A model generated the notes under the pieces. It did not search any database. It was not told where the DNA came from and was given only the letters and a program-made list of their open reading frames with translations. Shown here piece after piece: positions 1-7,891 of a stretch of DNA of 63,150 nucleotides; the stretch's first letter is position 1, and each line of letters begins with the position of its first letter. A program made the position numbers and the translations under genes. The stretch comes from JBMDXB01 sp048594975 (GTDB lineage: Bacteria > Acidobacteriota > Vicinamibacteria > Vicinamibacterales > 2-12-FULL-66-21). The DNA lies in assembly GCA_048594975.1 (NCBI GenBank), contig JBMDXQ010000005.1:1-63150 (forward strand), read 5' to 3'.

Positions 1-188
1 TGATGGTGTCGCCCCAGGTGATGGTGTCGCCCCAGGTGATGGTGTCGCCCCAGGTGATGGTGTCGCCCCAGGTGATGGTGTCGCCCCAGGTGATGGTGTC
101 GCCCCAGGTGATGGTGTCGCCCCAGGTGATGGTGTCACCCCAGGTGATGGTGTCACTCCAGGTGATGGTGTCACCCCAGGTGATGGTG
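1..188. repeat. 18-bp tandem repeat coding for WGDTIT
   Basis: About ten head-to-tail copies of the 18-mer GGTGATGGTGTCGCCCCA (plus strand) are present, encoding TGG GGC GAC ACC ATC ACC on the minus strand. The copies nearest the window edge are identical. Drift appears only in the last three copies near 140-188 (A for G, T for C), next to the catalytic domain. Near-identity at silent positions implies recent slippage or recombination, so copy number may vary. The array continues beyond the window. Confidence 0.95.
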
Positions 189-1588
189 CTGCCGTCAGAC
201 TTCAACGTGCTGATGCCGCCAGGTATCGTGAGTTCGCCCTCAATTTCGATTCTGGTCGTGTATCCACCTCGCGCGAGAGCAGCTGCCGACATGACGCTCA
301 AGGAACCGGTCCCCGCCTCTATCAATCCCGTGGCCGGGATGTGAGAAGCCGTGAGCTGAAGCGCCAGCTTCACGTCACCCGGCCCGAGCGCCGGGTTCGC
401 CTCCAGCAGCAGCGCCGCCGCTCCTGCCACCACCGCCGACGCCATGCTCGTCCCGCTCATCGTCATGTAGGCCGTAGTGCCTGCGCCCGCCACGATCCGC
501 TCCGGGAACGTCCGCGACAGGTACCCGCCAGGCGCCGCTGCCGCCACGATCTTGTTGCCCGGTGCCACCAACTCCGGCTTCAGCAGGTGGTCGAAGGCGG
601 TCGGCCCGCGCGAGCTGTAGGTCGCCACCACGTCGTCGGACCGCTGCGGCGTGTTCTTCGTGTTGAGCGCCCCCACCGTCAGCGCGCCCGGGGTGTTGCC
701 CGGCGAAATGATCCCGCCCGCGATCGGCCGCCCGTCCGCCGTCTTCCCCTGATTGCCCGCCGCCGCCGCCACCACGATCCCGGCGCTCACCGCCCGCTCG
801 ACTGCCTGGCAGAGCGGGTCGTCGCGATACGACTCGAACACCGGGTGGCCGAGCGACAGGTTGATGATCCGGATGTTGAACTGCGCGCGGTTGTCCACCG
901 CCCAGTTCACCGCCTCGACCACGTCGCTGGTCCGCCCGCTGCCGTCCGCCCCGAGCACGCGCAGGCTGACGATGTGTGCCTTCGGCGCCATCCCGGCAAA
1001 GCCGCCGCGGCCGTCGCCGGCGATGATCCCGGCCACGTGCGTCCCGTGCCCGTACTCGTCGCGCCCGACGCCGTTTGGCCCGGTGAAGTCGAGGCTGGCG
1101 ACCACGCGGTCCTGGAGCGCCTCGTGCGGCGCAACACCGGAGTCGATCACCGCGATGCCGATCCCCTGGCCGGAGAAGCCAGGCAGCTCTCCCAGGCCCG
1201 CCCACACCTGGTCGGCGCCGGTCGCCTGGGTCGTCACCGCCATCGTCCGGCGGACCGGGACGTCGCCTGAGAGATGGCGGACGTCCGGGTCCTGGCTGAG
1301 CGCATCGAGCTGGCCGCCGGTGACCTCGAGGACCGCGCTCCCCTTCAGCAGCTTGCGGATCCTGGCGCCGTAGCGTGCCGCGAGTAGCTGGATGTCATCC
1401 GCCGACCCGTCGACGATGACGGCCACCGGCGCGCTGCTGCCGGCGGCGAGGTGGTCCGCCAGGTCCTTCGACAGCCGCGCGCGGTGCGGGCCAGCCTCCG
1501 TCACGGCGGCCGCCCACAGGCACGCGAGCAGAACAGCCGAAGCCGAAGCCCACCGCTGCCGGGCGCGAGACGTGAATGTGTGACGCAT
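1..1588 (-). CDS. Secreted subtilisin-like (S8) serine protease with WGDTIT tandem-repeat tail, partial
   Basis: The gene reads leftwards and runs off the window; no stop is reached in 529 codons. The start is ATG at 1588, with GGGTGGG just upstream. Residues about 1-32 form a signal peptide and 50-115 resemble an I9-type propeptide. The catalytic triad of an S8 peptidase is visible: Asp149 in AVIDSGV, His181 in GHGTHVAG and Ser381 in SGTSMAS, with Asn in AAAGNQG as the oxyanion residue. After the fold (about residue 465) the chain becomes a perfect hexapeptide repeat, W-G-D-T-I-T, still in register at the window edge. It should be an extracellular protease. Its tail is the counterpart of the NIVWGT tail of the protease encoded at 5827. 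The function of the repeat is unknown. Confidence 0.9.
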   Translation of the reverse strand, partial: MRHTFTSRARQRWASASAVLLACLWAAAVTEAGPHRARLSKDLADHLAAGSSAPVAVIVDGSADDIQLLAARYGARIRKLLKGSAVLEVTGGQLDALSQDPDVRHLSGDVPVRRTMAVTTQATGADQVWAGLGELPGFSGQGIGIAVIDSGVAPHEALQDRVVASLDFTGPNGVGRDEYGHGTHVAGIIAGDGRGGFAGMAPKAHIVSLRVLGADGSGRTSDVVEAVNWAVDNRAQFNIRIINLSLGHPVFESYRDDPLCQAVERAVSAGIVVAAAAGNQGKTADGRPIAGGIISPGNTPGALTVGALNTKNTPQRSDDVVATYSSRGPTAFDHLLKPELVAPGNKIVAAAAPGGYLSRTFPERIVAGAGTTAYMTMSGTSMASAVVAGAAALLLEANPALGPGDVKLALQLTASHIPATGLIEAGTGSLSVMSAAALARGGYTTRIEIEGELTIPGGISTLKSDGSTITWGDTITWSDTITWGDTITWGDTITWGDTITWGDTITWGDTITWGDTITWGDTITWGDTI

Positions 1589-1653
1589 GAGCCCACCCAA
1601 CTACGGTTATGAAACCGGTGACCACGGGAAAGTCTTGGAACGACAAGAGATAA

Positions 1654-1668
1654 GGCACGTGACGTGCC
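1654..1668. promoter_or_regulatory. Palindromic operator-like site upstream of the minus-strand protease
   Basis: GGCACGT-G-ACGTGCC is a perfect 7-bp inverted repeat with a 1-nt centre, about 70 nt upstream of the protease ATG at 1588 in a divergent intergenic region. This geometry suits a dimeric regulator. No matching regulator could be identified. Confidence 0.35.
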
Positions 1669-1696
1669 ACGTGAGCCATACCCGTACAGAGGACCA

Positions 1697-1732
1697 TCCT
1701 GTCAGGACACAAAAGGTCTAAATATGACAGGA
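1697..1732. promoter_or_regulatory. Inverted repeat TCCTGTCA/TGACAGGA in divergent intergenic region
   Basis: An 8-bp perfect inverted repeat has arms 1697-1704 and 1725-1732 with a 20-nt spacer. The left arm is also nearly self-palindromic (TCCTGTCAGGA). It lies between the divergently transcribed protease and ABC-transporter genes and could be an operator or an RNA hairpin. Confidence 0.3.
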
Positions 1733-1791
1733 GCGACATTCACGCATTGCATCGATTCGCGCCTTCGGCTACGATGGTGCCCGGGTGGCAG

Positions 1792-1906
1792 AGCCGGCTG
1801 GCTAACTCATTGGCTGATTAGGGTTAGTCCCGTCTGGAGTAGCGCCTACCCGCGAGTTTCCTCAAACAAAAGATGATCCGCGGAGGCCGGCCAATGGATT
1901 GGCCGG
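1792..1906 (+). other. Candidate structured 5' leader of the ABC transporter operon
   Basis: Between the divergent starts, CGGGTGGC (1792-1799) can pair with GCCTACCCG (1844-1852, one bulge), closing a 50-nt domain. A second tight hairpin, CCGGCCAA-TGGA-TTGGCCGG (1887-1906), ends 11 nt before the binding-protein ATG, where it could influence ribosome access. I do not recognise a known riboswitch class. Confidence 0.3.
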
Positions 1907-1917
1907 TAGGCTAAGAA

Positions 1918-3639
1918 ATGGCCAGCACGTATCGGGCGATTGCCGCGTGTGCGGCGCTGGTTGCCGTTGTCCCGACCGTCGCCGGCTGCCGCCGTGCCGA
2001 CGTGCCGACTCCGGCCGGCGGTGAGGCCGTCGCCTCGCTCCGCAGCGAGCCGGCGATGTACAACCGCTATGTCGACCGCTCCGCCCCGGCCGAGACGATA
2101 AGCCTCCTGACCCACGCCCGCCTGGTCCGCGTCAACCGCGCGACCGACGATCTCGAGCCCTGGCTCGCGGAGAGCTGGAAGACCGACGAGGCCGCGTTGA
2201 CCCACACGCTGGCGTTGCGCCGCGGCCTGCGCTTCTCCGATGGCGCGCCCTTCACCAGCGCCGACGTGCTCTTCAGCTTTCGCGCGGTATACGACGAACG
2301 CGTGAACAGCCCGATCGCGATCGGCCTGCGTCCGGGCGGCAAACCGCTCGACGTCTCGGCCCCGGACGAAGCGACCGTCGTGATCAGGTTCCCGGTCCGC
2401 TTCGCGCCGGGCCTTCGGCTGCTCGACCACCTGCCGATCCTGCCGCGGCACAGGCTCGAATCGGCGCTCAACCAGGGTCGCTTCGCCGACGCCTGGAAAA
2501 TCGGGACCCCGCTCGGCGACATTGCCGGCCTGGGCCCCTTCGTCCTGTCCGAGCACGTGGCCGGCCAGCGACTCGTCTTCACCCGAAACCCGCACTACTG
2601 GCGGAAAGACGCGGCTGGCGTCCAACTGCCGTACCTGGACAAGCTCACCATCGCGGTCATCGGCGAACAGAACACCGAGGCGCTCCGGATGGAGGCGGGC
2701 GATCTCGACCTGATGGTGAACGGCGACATCCGCCCGGAGGACCACGCGGGGTTCAAGCGCGCGGCCGATGCGGGCCGGCTCCGGCTCGTGGAGGTGGGGA
2801 TCGGTGACCCCGGCCCGTATTTCCTGTGGTTCAACCTCTCGCCGTCGCGCGCGCCCGGCAAGGCCTGGCTCGACCGGCGTGAGTTCCGGCAGGCCGTATC
2901 GCACGCCGCGGACCGGCAGACCATCGCCGACGCGGTGTTCCTCGGCGAGGCCGCCCCGGTCTACGGCCCGATCTCGCCCGGCAACCGGACCTGGTATTCG
3001 GACGGGGTCCCGCGCTACGCGCACGATCCGGAGAAGGCGCGCGCCCTGCTCGCCGCCGTCGGCCTCCGCGACCGCGACAACGACGGCATCCTGGAGGACG
3101 CCGCCGGGCGCGACGTGCGAATCTCCCTGCTGACGCAGCGCGCCCACTTGCGCGAGCGGATCGCGTCGATGCTGCAACAGCACCTGCGGCAGGTGGGAAT
3201 CGCCGTCGACGTCGTCGCGCTCGATCCGCCGTCCATCCAGCGGCGCTGGGGCGCGGGCGACTACGACGCCATCTGCTACGGGTTCCAGTCGGGCGCGACC
3301 GACCCGGCGCTCAACCCCGAGTTCTGGCTCAGTTCGGGATCGTTCCACGTCTGGAACCCCTCGCAGAAAGTGCCGGCGGCCGACTGGGAGCGGCAGATCG
3401 ACGAGCTGATGCTCCGCCAGATGCAGCAGCCGGACCTGCAGGAGCGCAAGCGGCTCATGGCGGAGATCCAGCGGATCCTCGGCGAGGAACTGCCGGCGAT
3501 CTACCTGGTGGCGCCCAAAGTCGTGCTCGCCGTCAGCGCGCGGCTGACCGGGTTCACGCCGGCGCTCTCCGTTCCTCAGCTGCTCTGGAACGCCGACGTG
3601 CTGGCGGTCAGCGCGCCGCCGGCGCGGGCGGGTTCGTAA
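1918..3639 (+). CDS. ABC transporter substrate-binding lipoprotein, family 5 (oligopeptide type)
   Basis: The 573-residue protein has a lipoprotein signal peptide (VAGC lipobox, Cys about residue 24). It then has the family 5 extracellular solute-binding fold: a typical early segment with LRRGLRFSDGAPFTSADVLFS, the EARNPHYW-like stretch TRNPHYWRKD and the REFRQAVSHAADRQ motif. Members bind peptides, nickel or other small ligands outside the cytoplasmic membrane and deliver them to DppBC-type permeases, which follow here. Placing it between two secreted proteases suggests peptide uptake after extracellular digestion; that link is inference. Start ATG at 1918 follows a hairpin rather than a strong Shine-Dalgarno sequence. 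Confidence 0.88.
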   Translation: MASTYRAIAACAALVAVVPTVAGCRRADVPTPAGGEAVASLRSEPAMYNRYVDRSAPAETISLLTHARLVRVNRATDDLEPWLAESWKTDEAALTHTLALRRGLRFSDGAPFTSADVLFSFRAVYDERVNSPIAIGLRPGGKPLDVSAPDEATVVIRFPVRFAPGLRLLDHLPILPRHRLESALNQGRFADAWKIGTPLGDIAGLGPFVLSEHVAGQRLVFTRNPHYWRKDAAGVQLPYLDKLTIAVIGEQNTEALRMEAGDLDLMVNGDIRPEDHAGFKRAADAGRLRLVEVGIGDPGPYFLWFNLSPSRAPGKAWLDRREFRQAVSHAADRQTIADAVFLGEAAPVYGPISPGNRTWYSDGVPRYAHDPEKARALLAAVGLRDRDNDGILEDAAGRDVRISLLTQRAHLRERIASMLQQHLRQVGIAVDVVALDPPSIQRRWGAGDYDAICYGFQSGATDPALNPEFWLSSGSFHVWNPSQKVPAADWERQIDELMLRQMQQPDLQERKRLMAEIQRILGEELPAIYLVAPKVVLAVSARLTGFTPALSVPQLLWNADVLAVSAPPARAGS

Positions 3640-3672
3640 CGCCCAGCTCCAGTTCAGCCGAAAGAAGGGCAC

Positions 3673-4572
3673 GTGCGCAGCGGGGCCGTCCGCTACATCG
3701 CCCGCCGCCTCCTCACCGCGGCGCTGCTGGTCTTCGTGGTCTCGTCGGCCTCCTTCCTGCTCGCGCGAGCCGCGCCCGGCGACCACCTCTCCGGCTTCGA
3801 CATCGATCCCGCTTACGCGGCGGCCGAACGGCGCCGCCTCGGGCTCGACCGTCCGATTCTCGAGCAGTACGCGTCGTGGCTCGGGGGCGGCCTGCGCCTC
3901 GATTTCGGCGAGTCGCTGCGCTTCCGCCGCCCGGTCACGGATCTGGTCCGCGAGCGCGCCGGCAACACCGCCGTGCTCGGCGTTTGCGCGCTGCTGCTCG
4001 CGACCGTGGTCGGGATCCCGCTCGGCGTGATTTCAGGCAGCCGGCGCGGCCTGGTGCCCGCCCTCCTGGGCGGGACCTCGCTGCTGCTCCTGTCGATTCC
4101 TCCGCTGGTGACCTCACTCCTGCTCCTCGTCGCCGACCTGCGGTGGCGGCCGGACCTGCCGCCCGTCGTAGCGCCAGCGCTGGCGCTCGCGCTGCCGATC
4201 ACGGCACTGCTCGAGCGGCTGCAATCGCAGGCGATGAGCGAGGCGCTCTCCGAACCGAGCATCGCTGCCGCCGTGGCCCGTGGCATTCCCCCGCGGCGAG
4301 TAATCTGGCGCCACGGCCTGCGCCTCTCGCTCAAGCCGGTTCTCGCCATTTACGGGATCGTCGTCGGCGGCGTGCTGAGCGGGTCCTTCGTGGTGGAAAT
4401 CGTGCTCGACTGGCCCGGGCTGGGCGACCTGATGTACGAGGCCCTGATCTCGCGCGATCTCTTCCTCGTGGCCGGCTGCGCCGCCGCCGTCTCGGCGTTC
4501 CTCGCCGCCGGGATTCTCGCGGCAGACCTCGCGGTTCTCGCGGTCGATCCGCGTGTCGACTCGGTGCCATGA
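3673..4572 (+). CDS. ABC transporter permease, DppB-like
   Basis: The 299-residue inner-membrane protein starts at GTG 3673 behind AAAGAAGGG. The N-terminal YIARRLLTAALLVFVVSS segment and the APGD that follows are typical of DppB/OppB. About six membrane segments are visible. The EAA-loop region reads AAVARGIPPRRVIWRHGLR, the docking site for an ATPase. It lies 33 nt after the binding protein and overlaps the next permease by ATGA, so the three genes are probably one transcript. Confidence 0.85.
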   Translation: MRSGAVRYIARRLLTAALLVFVVSSASFLLARAAPGDHLSGFDIDPAYAAAERRRLGLDRPILEQYASWLGGGLRLDFGESLRFRRPVTDLVRERAGNTAVLGVCALLLATVVGIPLGVISGSRRGLVPALLGGTSLLLLSIPPLVTSLLLLVADLRWRPDLPPVVAPALALALPITALLERLQSQAMSEALSEPSIAAAVARGIPPRRVIWRHGLRLSLKPVLAIYGIVVGGVLSGSFVVEIVLDWPGLGDLMYEALISRDLFLVAGCAAAVSAFLAAGILAADLAVLAVDPRVDSVP

Positions 4573-5561
4573 GCAGCCCGCGTGCGGCGCGTCTCGGGCG
4601 GTGGCTGCTGGCGGCCGTTGCGGCGACTGCGCTGGCCGCACCGGCGCTCGCCACCAACGATCCGTCGCAGCAGTTTCCGGATCGCGCCTATGCGCCGCCG
4701 ACGCTGCCGCGCGTGCTGGACGAGGCGGGGCGATGGCACGCCCCGTTTGTCTACCCGCTGCAGCTGGTCGACCGGCTCGGTCGCCGCTACGCGGAAGATC
4801 GCACGCAGCGGGTGACGCTGCGCTGGTTCTCGGACGGCCGGCTCGTGTCGAGCGGCGATCCGGGAACGTCCTGGCTGCCGCTCGGCGGCGACGCGCTCGG
4901 GCGGGACGTCTTTGCACGCGTCCTGCGCGGCGCGCAGCTCTCGCTGGGGGTGGCGCTGGCGGCGGTACTCGGCGCGCTCTGTCTCGGCGCGATGGTTGGC
5001 GCCCTCGCCGGCTTCGCCGGCGGGCGCCTCGACGACGCGCTCATGCGCGTGGCGGACTTCGTGCTGGTGCTGCCGGGAATCTACGTGGTGCTGGCGCTGC
5101 GCGCGGCGATGCCGCTGGTCCTGACGACGGCGCAGGTGTTCTGGACCGTCGCCGGCGTGCTGGCGCTCGCCGGCTGGCCGTATCCCGCTCGCGGAGTGCG
5201 GGCGCTGGTCGCTGCCGAACGGGGCAAGGAGTACGCAGAAGCTGCCAGGGCGGCGGGGGCTGGCAGTTGGCGGATTCTGCTACGCCATCTGCTGCCGGCC
5301 ACGCGCGGCTTCCTCATCGTCCAGGCGACGCTGCTGCTGCCGGCGTTCATCCTCGCCGAGGCGACGCTTTCGTATGTCAGCCTTGGCTTTCCCGAGCCGG
5401 TACCGAGTTGGGGCGTGATGCTCCAGGAAGCGGCGCGCGCGGGAGCGCTGCTGGACGCTCCCTGGCTGCTGGCGCCGGCGGCCGGCATCGTGACAACGGT
5501 CCTGTCGGTGCACCTGGCGGCCGGGAGAGCGTCGGGAAACCGGCAGTCGATGCCTACCTAA
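4569..5561 (+). CDS. ABC transporter permease, DppC-like
   Basis: ATG 4569 overlaps the previous stop (ATGA). The 330-residue protein has an N-terminal membrane segment, a periplasmic insert of about 90 residues, then the permease domain beginning PLGGDALGRDVFARVLRGAQ. It contains the EAA loop EYAEAARAAGAGSWRILLRH, and SYVSLGFPEPVPSWGVML is a DppC/OppC hallmark. The last 20 residues (HLAAGRASGNRQSMPT) do not look like the usual NLLGDALRD end and may reflect a frameshift or drift. No ATP-binding subunits (DppD/DppF) follow; they must be encoded elsewhere or be missing. Confidence 0.85.
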   Translation: MSSPRAARLGRWLLAAVAATALAAPALATNDPSQQFPDRAYAPPTLPRVLDEAGRWHAPFVYPLQLVDRLGRRYAEDRTQRVTLRWFSDGRLVSSGDPGTSWLPLGGDALGRDVFARVLRGAQLSLGVALAAVLGALCLGAMVGALAGFAGGRLDDALMRVADFVLVLPGIYVVLALRAAMPLVLTTAQVFWTVAGVLALAGWPYPARGVRALVAAERGKEYAEAARAAGAGSWRILLRHLLPATRGFLIVQATLLLPAFILAEATLSYVSLGFPEPVPSWGVMLQEAARAGALLDAPWLLAPAAGIVTTVLSVHLAAGRASGNRQSMPT

Positions 5562-5583
5562 CGGCGTTCCTGCAAGAACTTAA

Positions 5584-5621
5584 CGTGCGGCCTCCTTGGC
5601 CGAGAATTGTCAGGCCGCACG
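5584..5621 (+). terminator. Probable intrinsic terminator after the ABC permeases
   Basis: CGTGCGGCCT (5584-5593) pairs perfectly with AGGCCGCACG (5612-5621) across an 18-nt loop, followed by CTTTTG. It starts 23 nt after the permease stop. Confidence 0.6.
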
Positions 5622-5667
5622 CTTTTGCAAGGGCGTGTGCTGAAACAGCCCAGCACCGTGCAAAAGC
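5621..5667 (+). other. Second hairpin in the leader of the NIVWGT protease
   Basis: GCTTTTGCA (5621-5629) pairs with TGCAAAAGC (5659-5667). Inside it, GTGCTG (5637-5642) pairs with CAGCAC (5651-5656), giving a 9-bp plus 6-bp stem with an asymmetric internal loop. It shares its first bases with the upstream terminator, so the two folds could compete. A further GTTGCT-CAGC-AGCAAC hairpin lies at about 5760-5776. The 5622-5826 region has no gene that I can see. Confidence 0.35.
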
Positions 5668-5826
5668 TTCCACCATGGGTTCACACCGCCTTCACAGCAA
5701 CTCGCTGCGTGCCGTGGCTTTATCACGCGCGCACACGCGGTCGGCTCCCGTGGCTTGAACGTTGCTCAGCAGCAACCCGCTGGTCAGGCTTCTGCCAAGG
5801 CTAACTGTCATCACAAGGATGGACAC

Positions 5827-7875
5827 GTGGCTTTAAGGTCGTTTGTGTTGCGAGGTGGAATCGGGCTGGCGGTCGCCGCCCTGGTTTCCCTCGGTACTCC
5901 AGCCTACGCCGCTCCGGGCGATCACCCGAAGCTTGACGGCGTGTTGAACGCGCGCGCGCACAACGGGCAGGGCAAGTCGCGCGTGATTGTCGTGTTCAAC
6001 TCCGGCTGGAACGGGTCGGAGGCGAAAAAGCTCGGGGGCAACCTCGGGCGCCGACTCAATCTGATCGGCGCCCAGGTCGTGGAACTGTCCAACGGGCAGT
6101 TGAAGAAGCTGGCCGACCACCCGTCCGTCCGGAGCATCCATCACGACCGTCCCTTCACCAGCACGATGAACCGGATCGCGTCCATCACCGGGGCGCGCAC
6201 CGTCCAGAGGTACCGTGGCTTCACCGGCGCGGGCGTCGGCGTGGCGGTACTCGATTCGGGTGTCACGCCGTGGCACGACGACCTCGGATACCACGGCTGG
6301 AACGGCGCGGTGCGGACCAGCGGCGGCCAGCGGGTGGTGAAGTTCGTCGACTTCGTCAACGGACGGACCACGCCGTATGACGACAACGGCCACGGCACGC
6401 ACGTGAGCGGCATCATTGCCGGCAACGGGTACGATTCCTACGGGACCCGCGCCGGGATGGCGCCCGAGGCGCACCTGGTCAGCCTGAAGATCCTCGATGC
6501 GAACGGCCGCGGGGTGATCAGCAACGTGATCGCGGCGCTCGACTACGTGGTCGCGACCAAGAGCTACTACAACATCCGCGTCATCAACCTGTCGATTGGC
6601 GCCGCGGTGACCGAATCGTACAACACCGATCCGCTCACGATCGCAGCGAAGCGCGTCGTGGACGCCGGCATTGTCGTCGTGACGGCGGCCGGAAACCTCG
6701 GCAGGAACAGCGCGGGCATCACGCAGCGCGGCGGCATCACCGCGCCGGGCAACGCGCCCTGGGTGCTGACCGTCGGCGCGGCAAGTCACGAGGGGACGAA
6801 CTGGCGCGGCGACGACACGGTCGCCGGGTACAGCTCGCGCGGACCGACGGCGATTGACTATGCGGCCAAGCCGGACATCATCGCCTATGGGACGGGCGTC
6901 GCCTCGCTGGCGGATCCGAACAGCGCGTTCTACACGGCGAAAGCGGCGTACCTGCTCAAGGGCAGCTTCCCGCTGGCCTTCAAGCCGTACGTGAGCCTCA
7001 CGGGCACGAGCATGGCGGCGCCCGTCGTCACCGGCGCGGTCGCGCTCATGATGCAGGCCAACCCGAAGCTCACGCCGAACCTGGTGAAGGCGGTGCTGCA
7101 GTACACGGCGCAGGATCACCCCTCGATCGACGCCCTGACCGAGGGCGCCGGCTTCCTCAACGTGACCGGGGCGGTAGATCTGGCCAGGTACTTCGCGACG
7201 GCTTACTACGGTCAGCGGTATCCGAACTCCCACTCGTGGAGCCACAAGATCATCTGGGGCAACCACCAGGTGACGCGCGGCGCGATCAGGCCGAGCGCCA
7301 ACGCGTTCAAGACGACGACCGTCTGGGGCGCAGAGCGGGATGCATACGGCACGAACATCGTCTGGGGCACCCGCTGCGACTCGGAGACTTGCGGCAACAT
7401 CGTCTGGGGCACGTTGCAGGACGGGTTCAACATCGTCTGGGGCACAGTCGCCGACGATGGCTTCAACATCGTCTGGGGCACGATCCAGGACGGGTACAAC
7501 ATCGTCTGGGGCACGAGCCTGGACGAGTTCAACATCGTGTGGGGCACCGACTGCGGCGGTGAGGACTGCTTCAACATCGTCTGGGGCACGACCAGCACCG
7601 ACGAGTACGGGTTCAACATCGTCTGGGGCACGAACGAGGACCGCGACAACATCGTCTGGGGAACGTGCTTCGGCGACGAGTGCTTCAACATCGTCTGGGG
7701 CACGGAGTGCAACGGCGAGGACTGCGACAGCATCGTGTGGGGCACCGCGGACAGCGACATGGTGCTGTTCGACAACCCGGACGCCGCACCGGTGGAAGAG
7801 CCGGTCGTGACCGAGATCGAGCTCCTCATCGCACCTGCAGCCTCGACCACGACGGCGTCCTGGGGACAGCTCTGA
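5827..7875 (+). CDS. Secreted subtilisin-like (S8) serine protease with NIVWGT repeat tail
   Basis: I chose GTG 5827 as start: AAGGA lies 7 nt upstream, and translation gives a clean signal peptide ending AYA-A near residue 28. The protein has 682 residues. An I9-like propeptide (about 35-115) precedes the catalytic domain with Asp143 (VLDSGVTPWH), His189 (GHGTHVSG), Asn290 (AAGN) and Ser395 (GTSMAAPV). From about residue 473 to 640 the chain consists of 13 units of N-I-V-W-G-T (first two degenerate), separated by 5-8 acidic residues, several holding a Cys-x4-Cys pair. The end is ASWGQL. It is an extracellular protease; the tail may be a calcium- or disulfide-stabilised beta structure or a surface anchor, but this is unproven. 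Confidence 0.92.
   Translation: MALRSFVLRGGIGLAVAALVSLGTPAYAAPGDHPKLDGVLNARAHNGQGKSRVIVVFNSGWNGSEAKKLGGNLGRRLNLIGAQVVELSNGQLKKLADHPSVRSIHHDRPFTSTMNRIASITGARTVQRYRGFTGAGVGVAVLDSGVTPWHDDLGYHGWNGAVRTSGGQRVVKFVDFVNGRTTPYDDNGHGTHVSGIIAGNGYDSYGTRAGMAPEAHLVSLKILDANGRGVISNVIAALDYVVATKSYYNIRVINLSIGAAVTESYNTDPLTIAAKRVVDAGIVVVTAAGNLGRNSAGITQRGGITAPGNAPWVLTVGAASHEGTNWRGDDTVAGYSSRGPTAIDYAAKPDIIAYGTGVASLADPNSAFYTAKAAYLLKGSFPLAFKPYVSLTGTSMAAPVVTGAVALMMQANPKLTPNLVKAVLQYTAQDHPSIDALTEGAGFLNVTGAVDLARYFATAYYGQRYPNSHSWSHKIIWGNHQVTRGAIRPSANAFKTTTVWGAERDAYGTNIVWGTRCDSETCGNIVWGTLQDGFNIVWGTVADDGFNIVWGTIQDGYNIVWGTSLDEFNIVWGTDCGGEDCFNIVWGTTSTDEYGFNIVWGTNEDRDNIVWGTCFGDECFNIVWGTECNGEDCDSIVWGTADSDMVLFDNPDAAPVEEPVVTEIELLIAPAASTTTASWGQL
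7246..7746. repeat. Degenerate coding repeat for NIVWGT units
   Basis: The block AACATCGTCTGGGGCAC recurs about eleven times with spacers of different length (units of 11-14 codons). The conserved 17-mer is nearly invariant at silent sites while spacers differ, which suggests spread by unequal exchange followed by selection on the W-G core. Confidence 0.9.
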
Positions 7876-7891
7876 TTCCACTGAGACTGAT

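Noticed and set aside
1..188. CRISPR-like short repeats
   Set aside because: The 18-bp copies are contiguous, with no unique spacers, and are in frame with a protein.
3..344. Plus-strand reading frame rich in MVSPQV repeats
   Set aside because: It is the antisense of the WGDTIT-coding array; the minus-strand frame continues into a perfect S8 protease, so the plus frame is a shadow.
1784..1860. tRNA-like fold near 1.8 kb
   Set aside because: No T-loop GTTCGA, anticodon stem or CCA end could be placed; only a general hairpin domain remains.
5755..5826. Upstream TTG start for the NIVWGT protease
   Set aside because: It would put 24 polar residues before a clean signal peptide and lies in a hairpin-rich leader; GTG 5827 has a Shine-Dalgarno sequence and a proper signal sequence.
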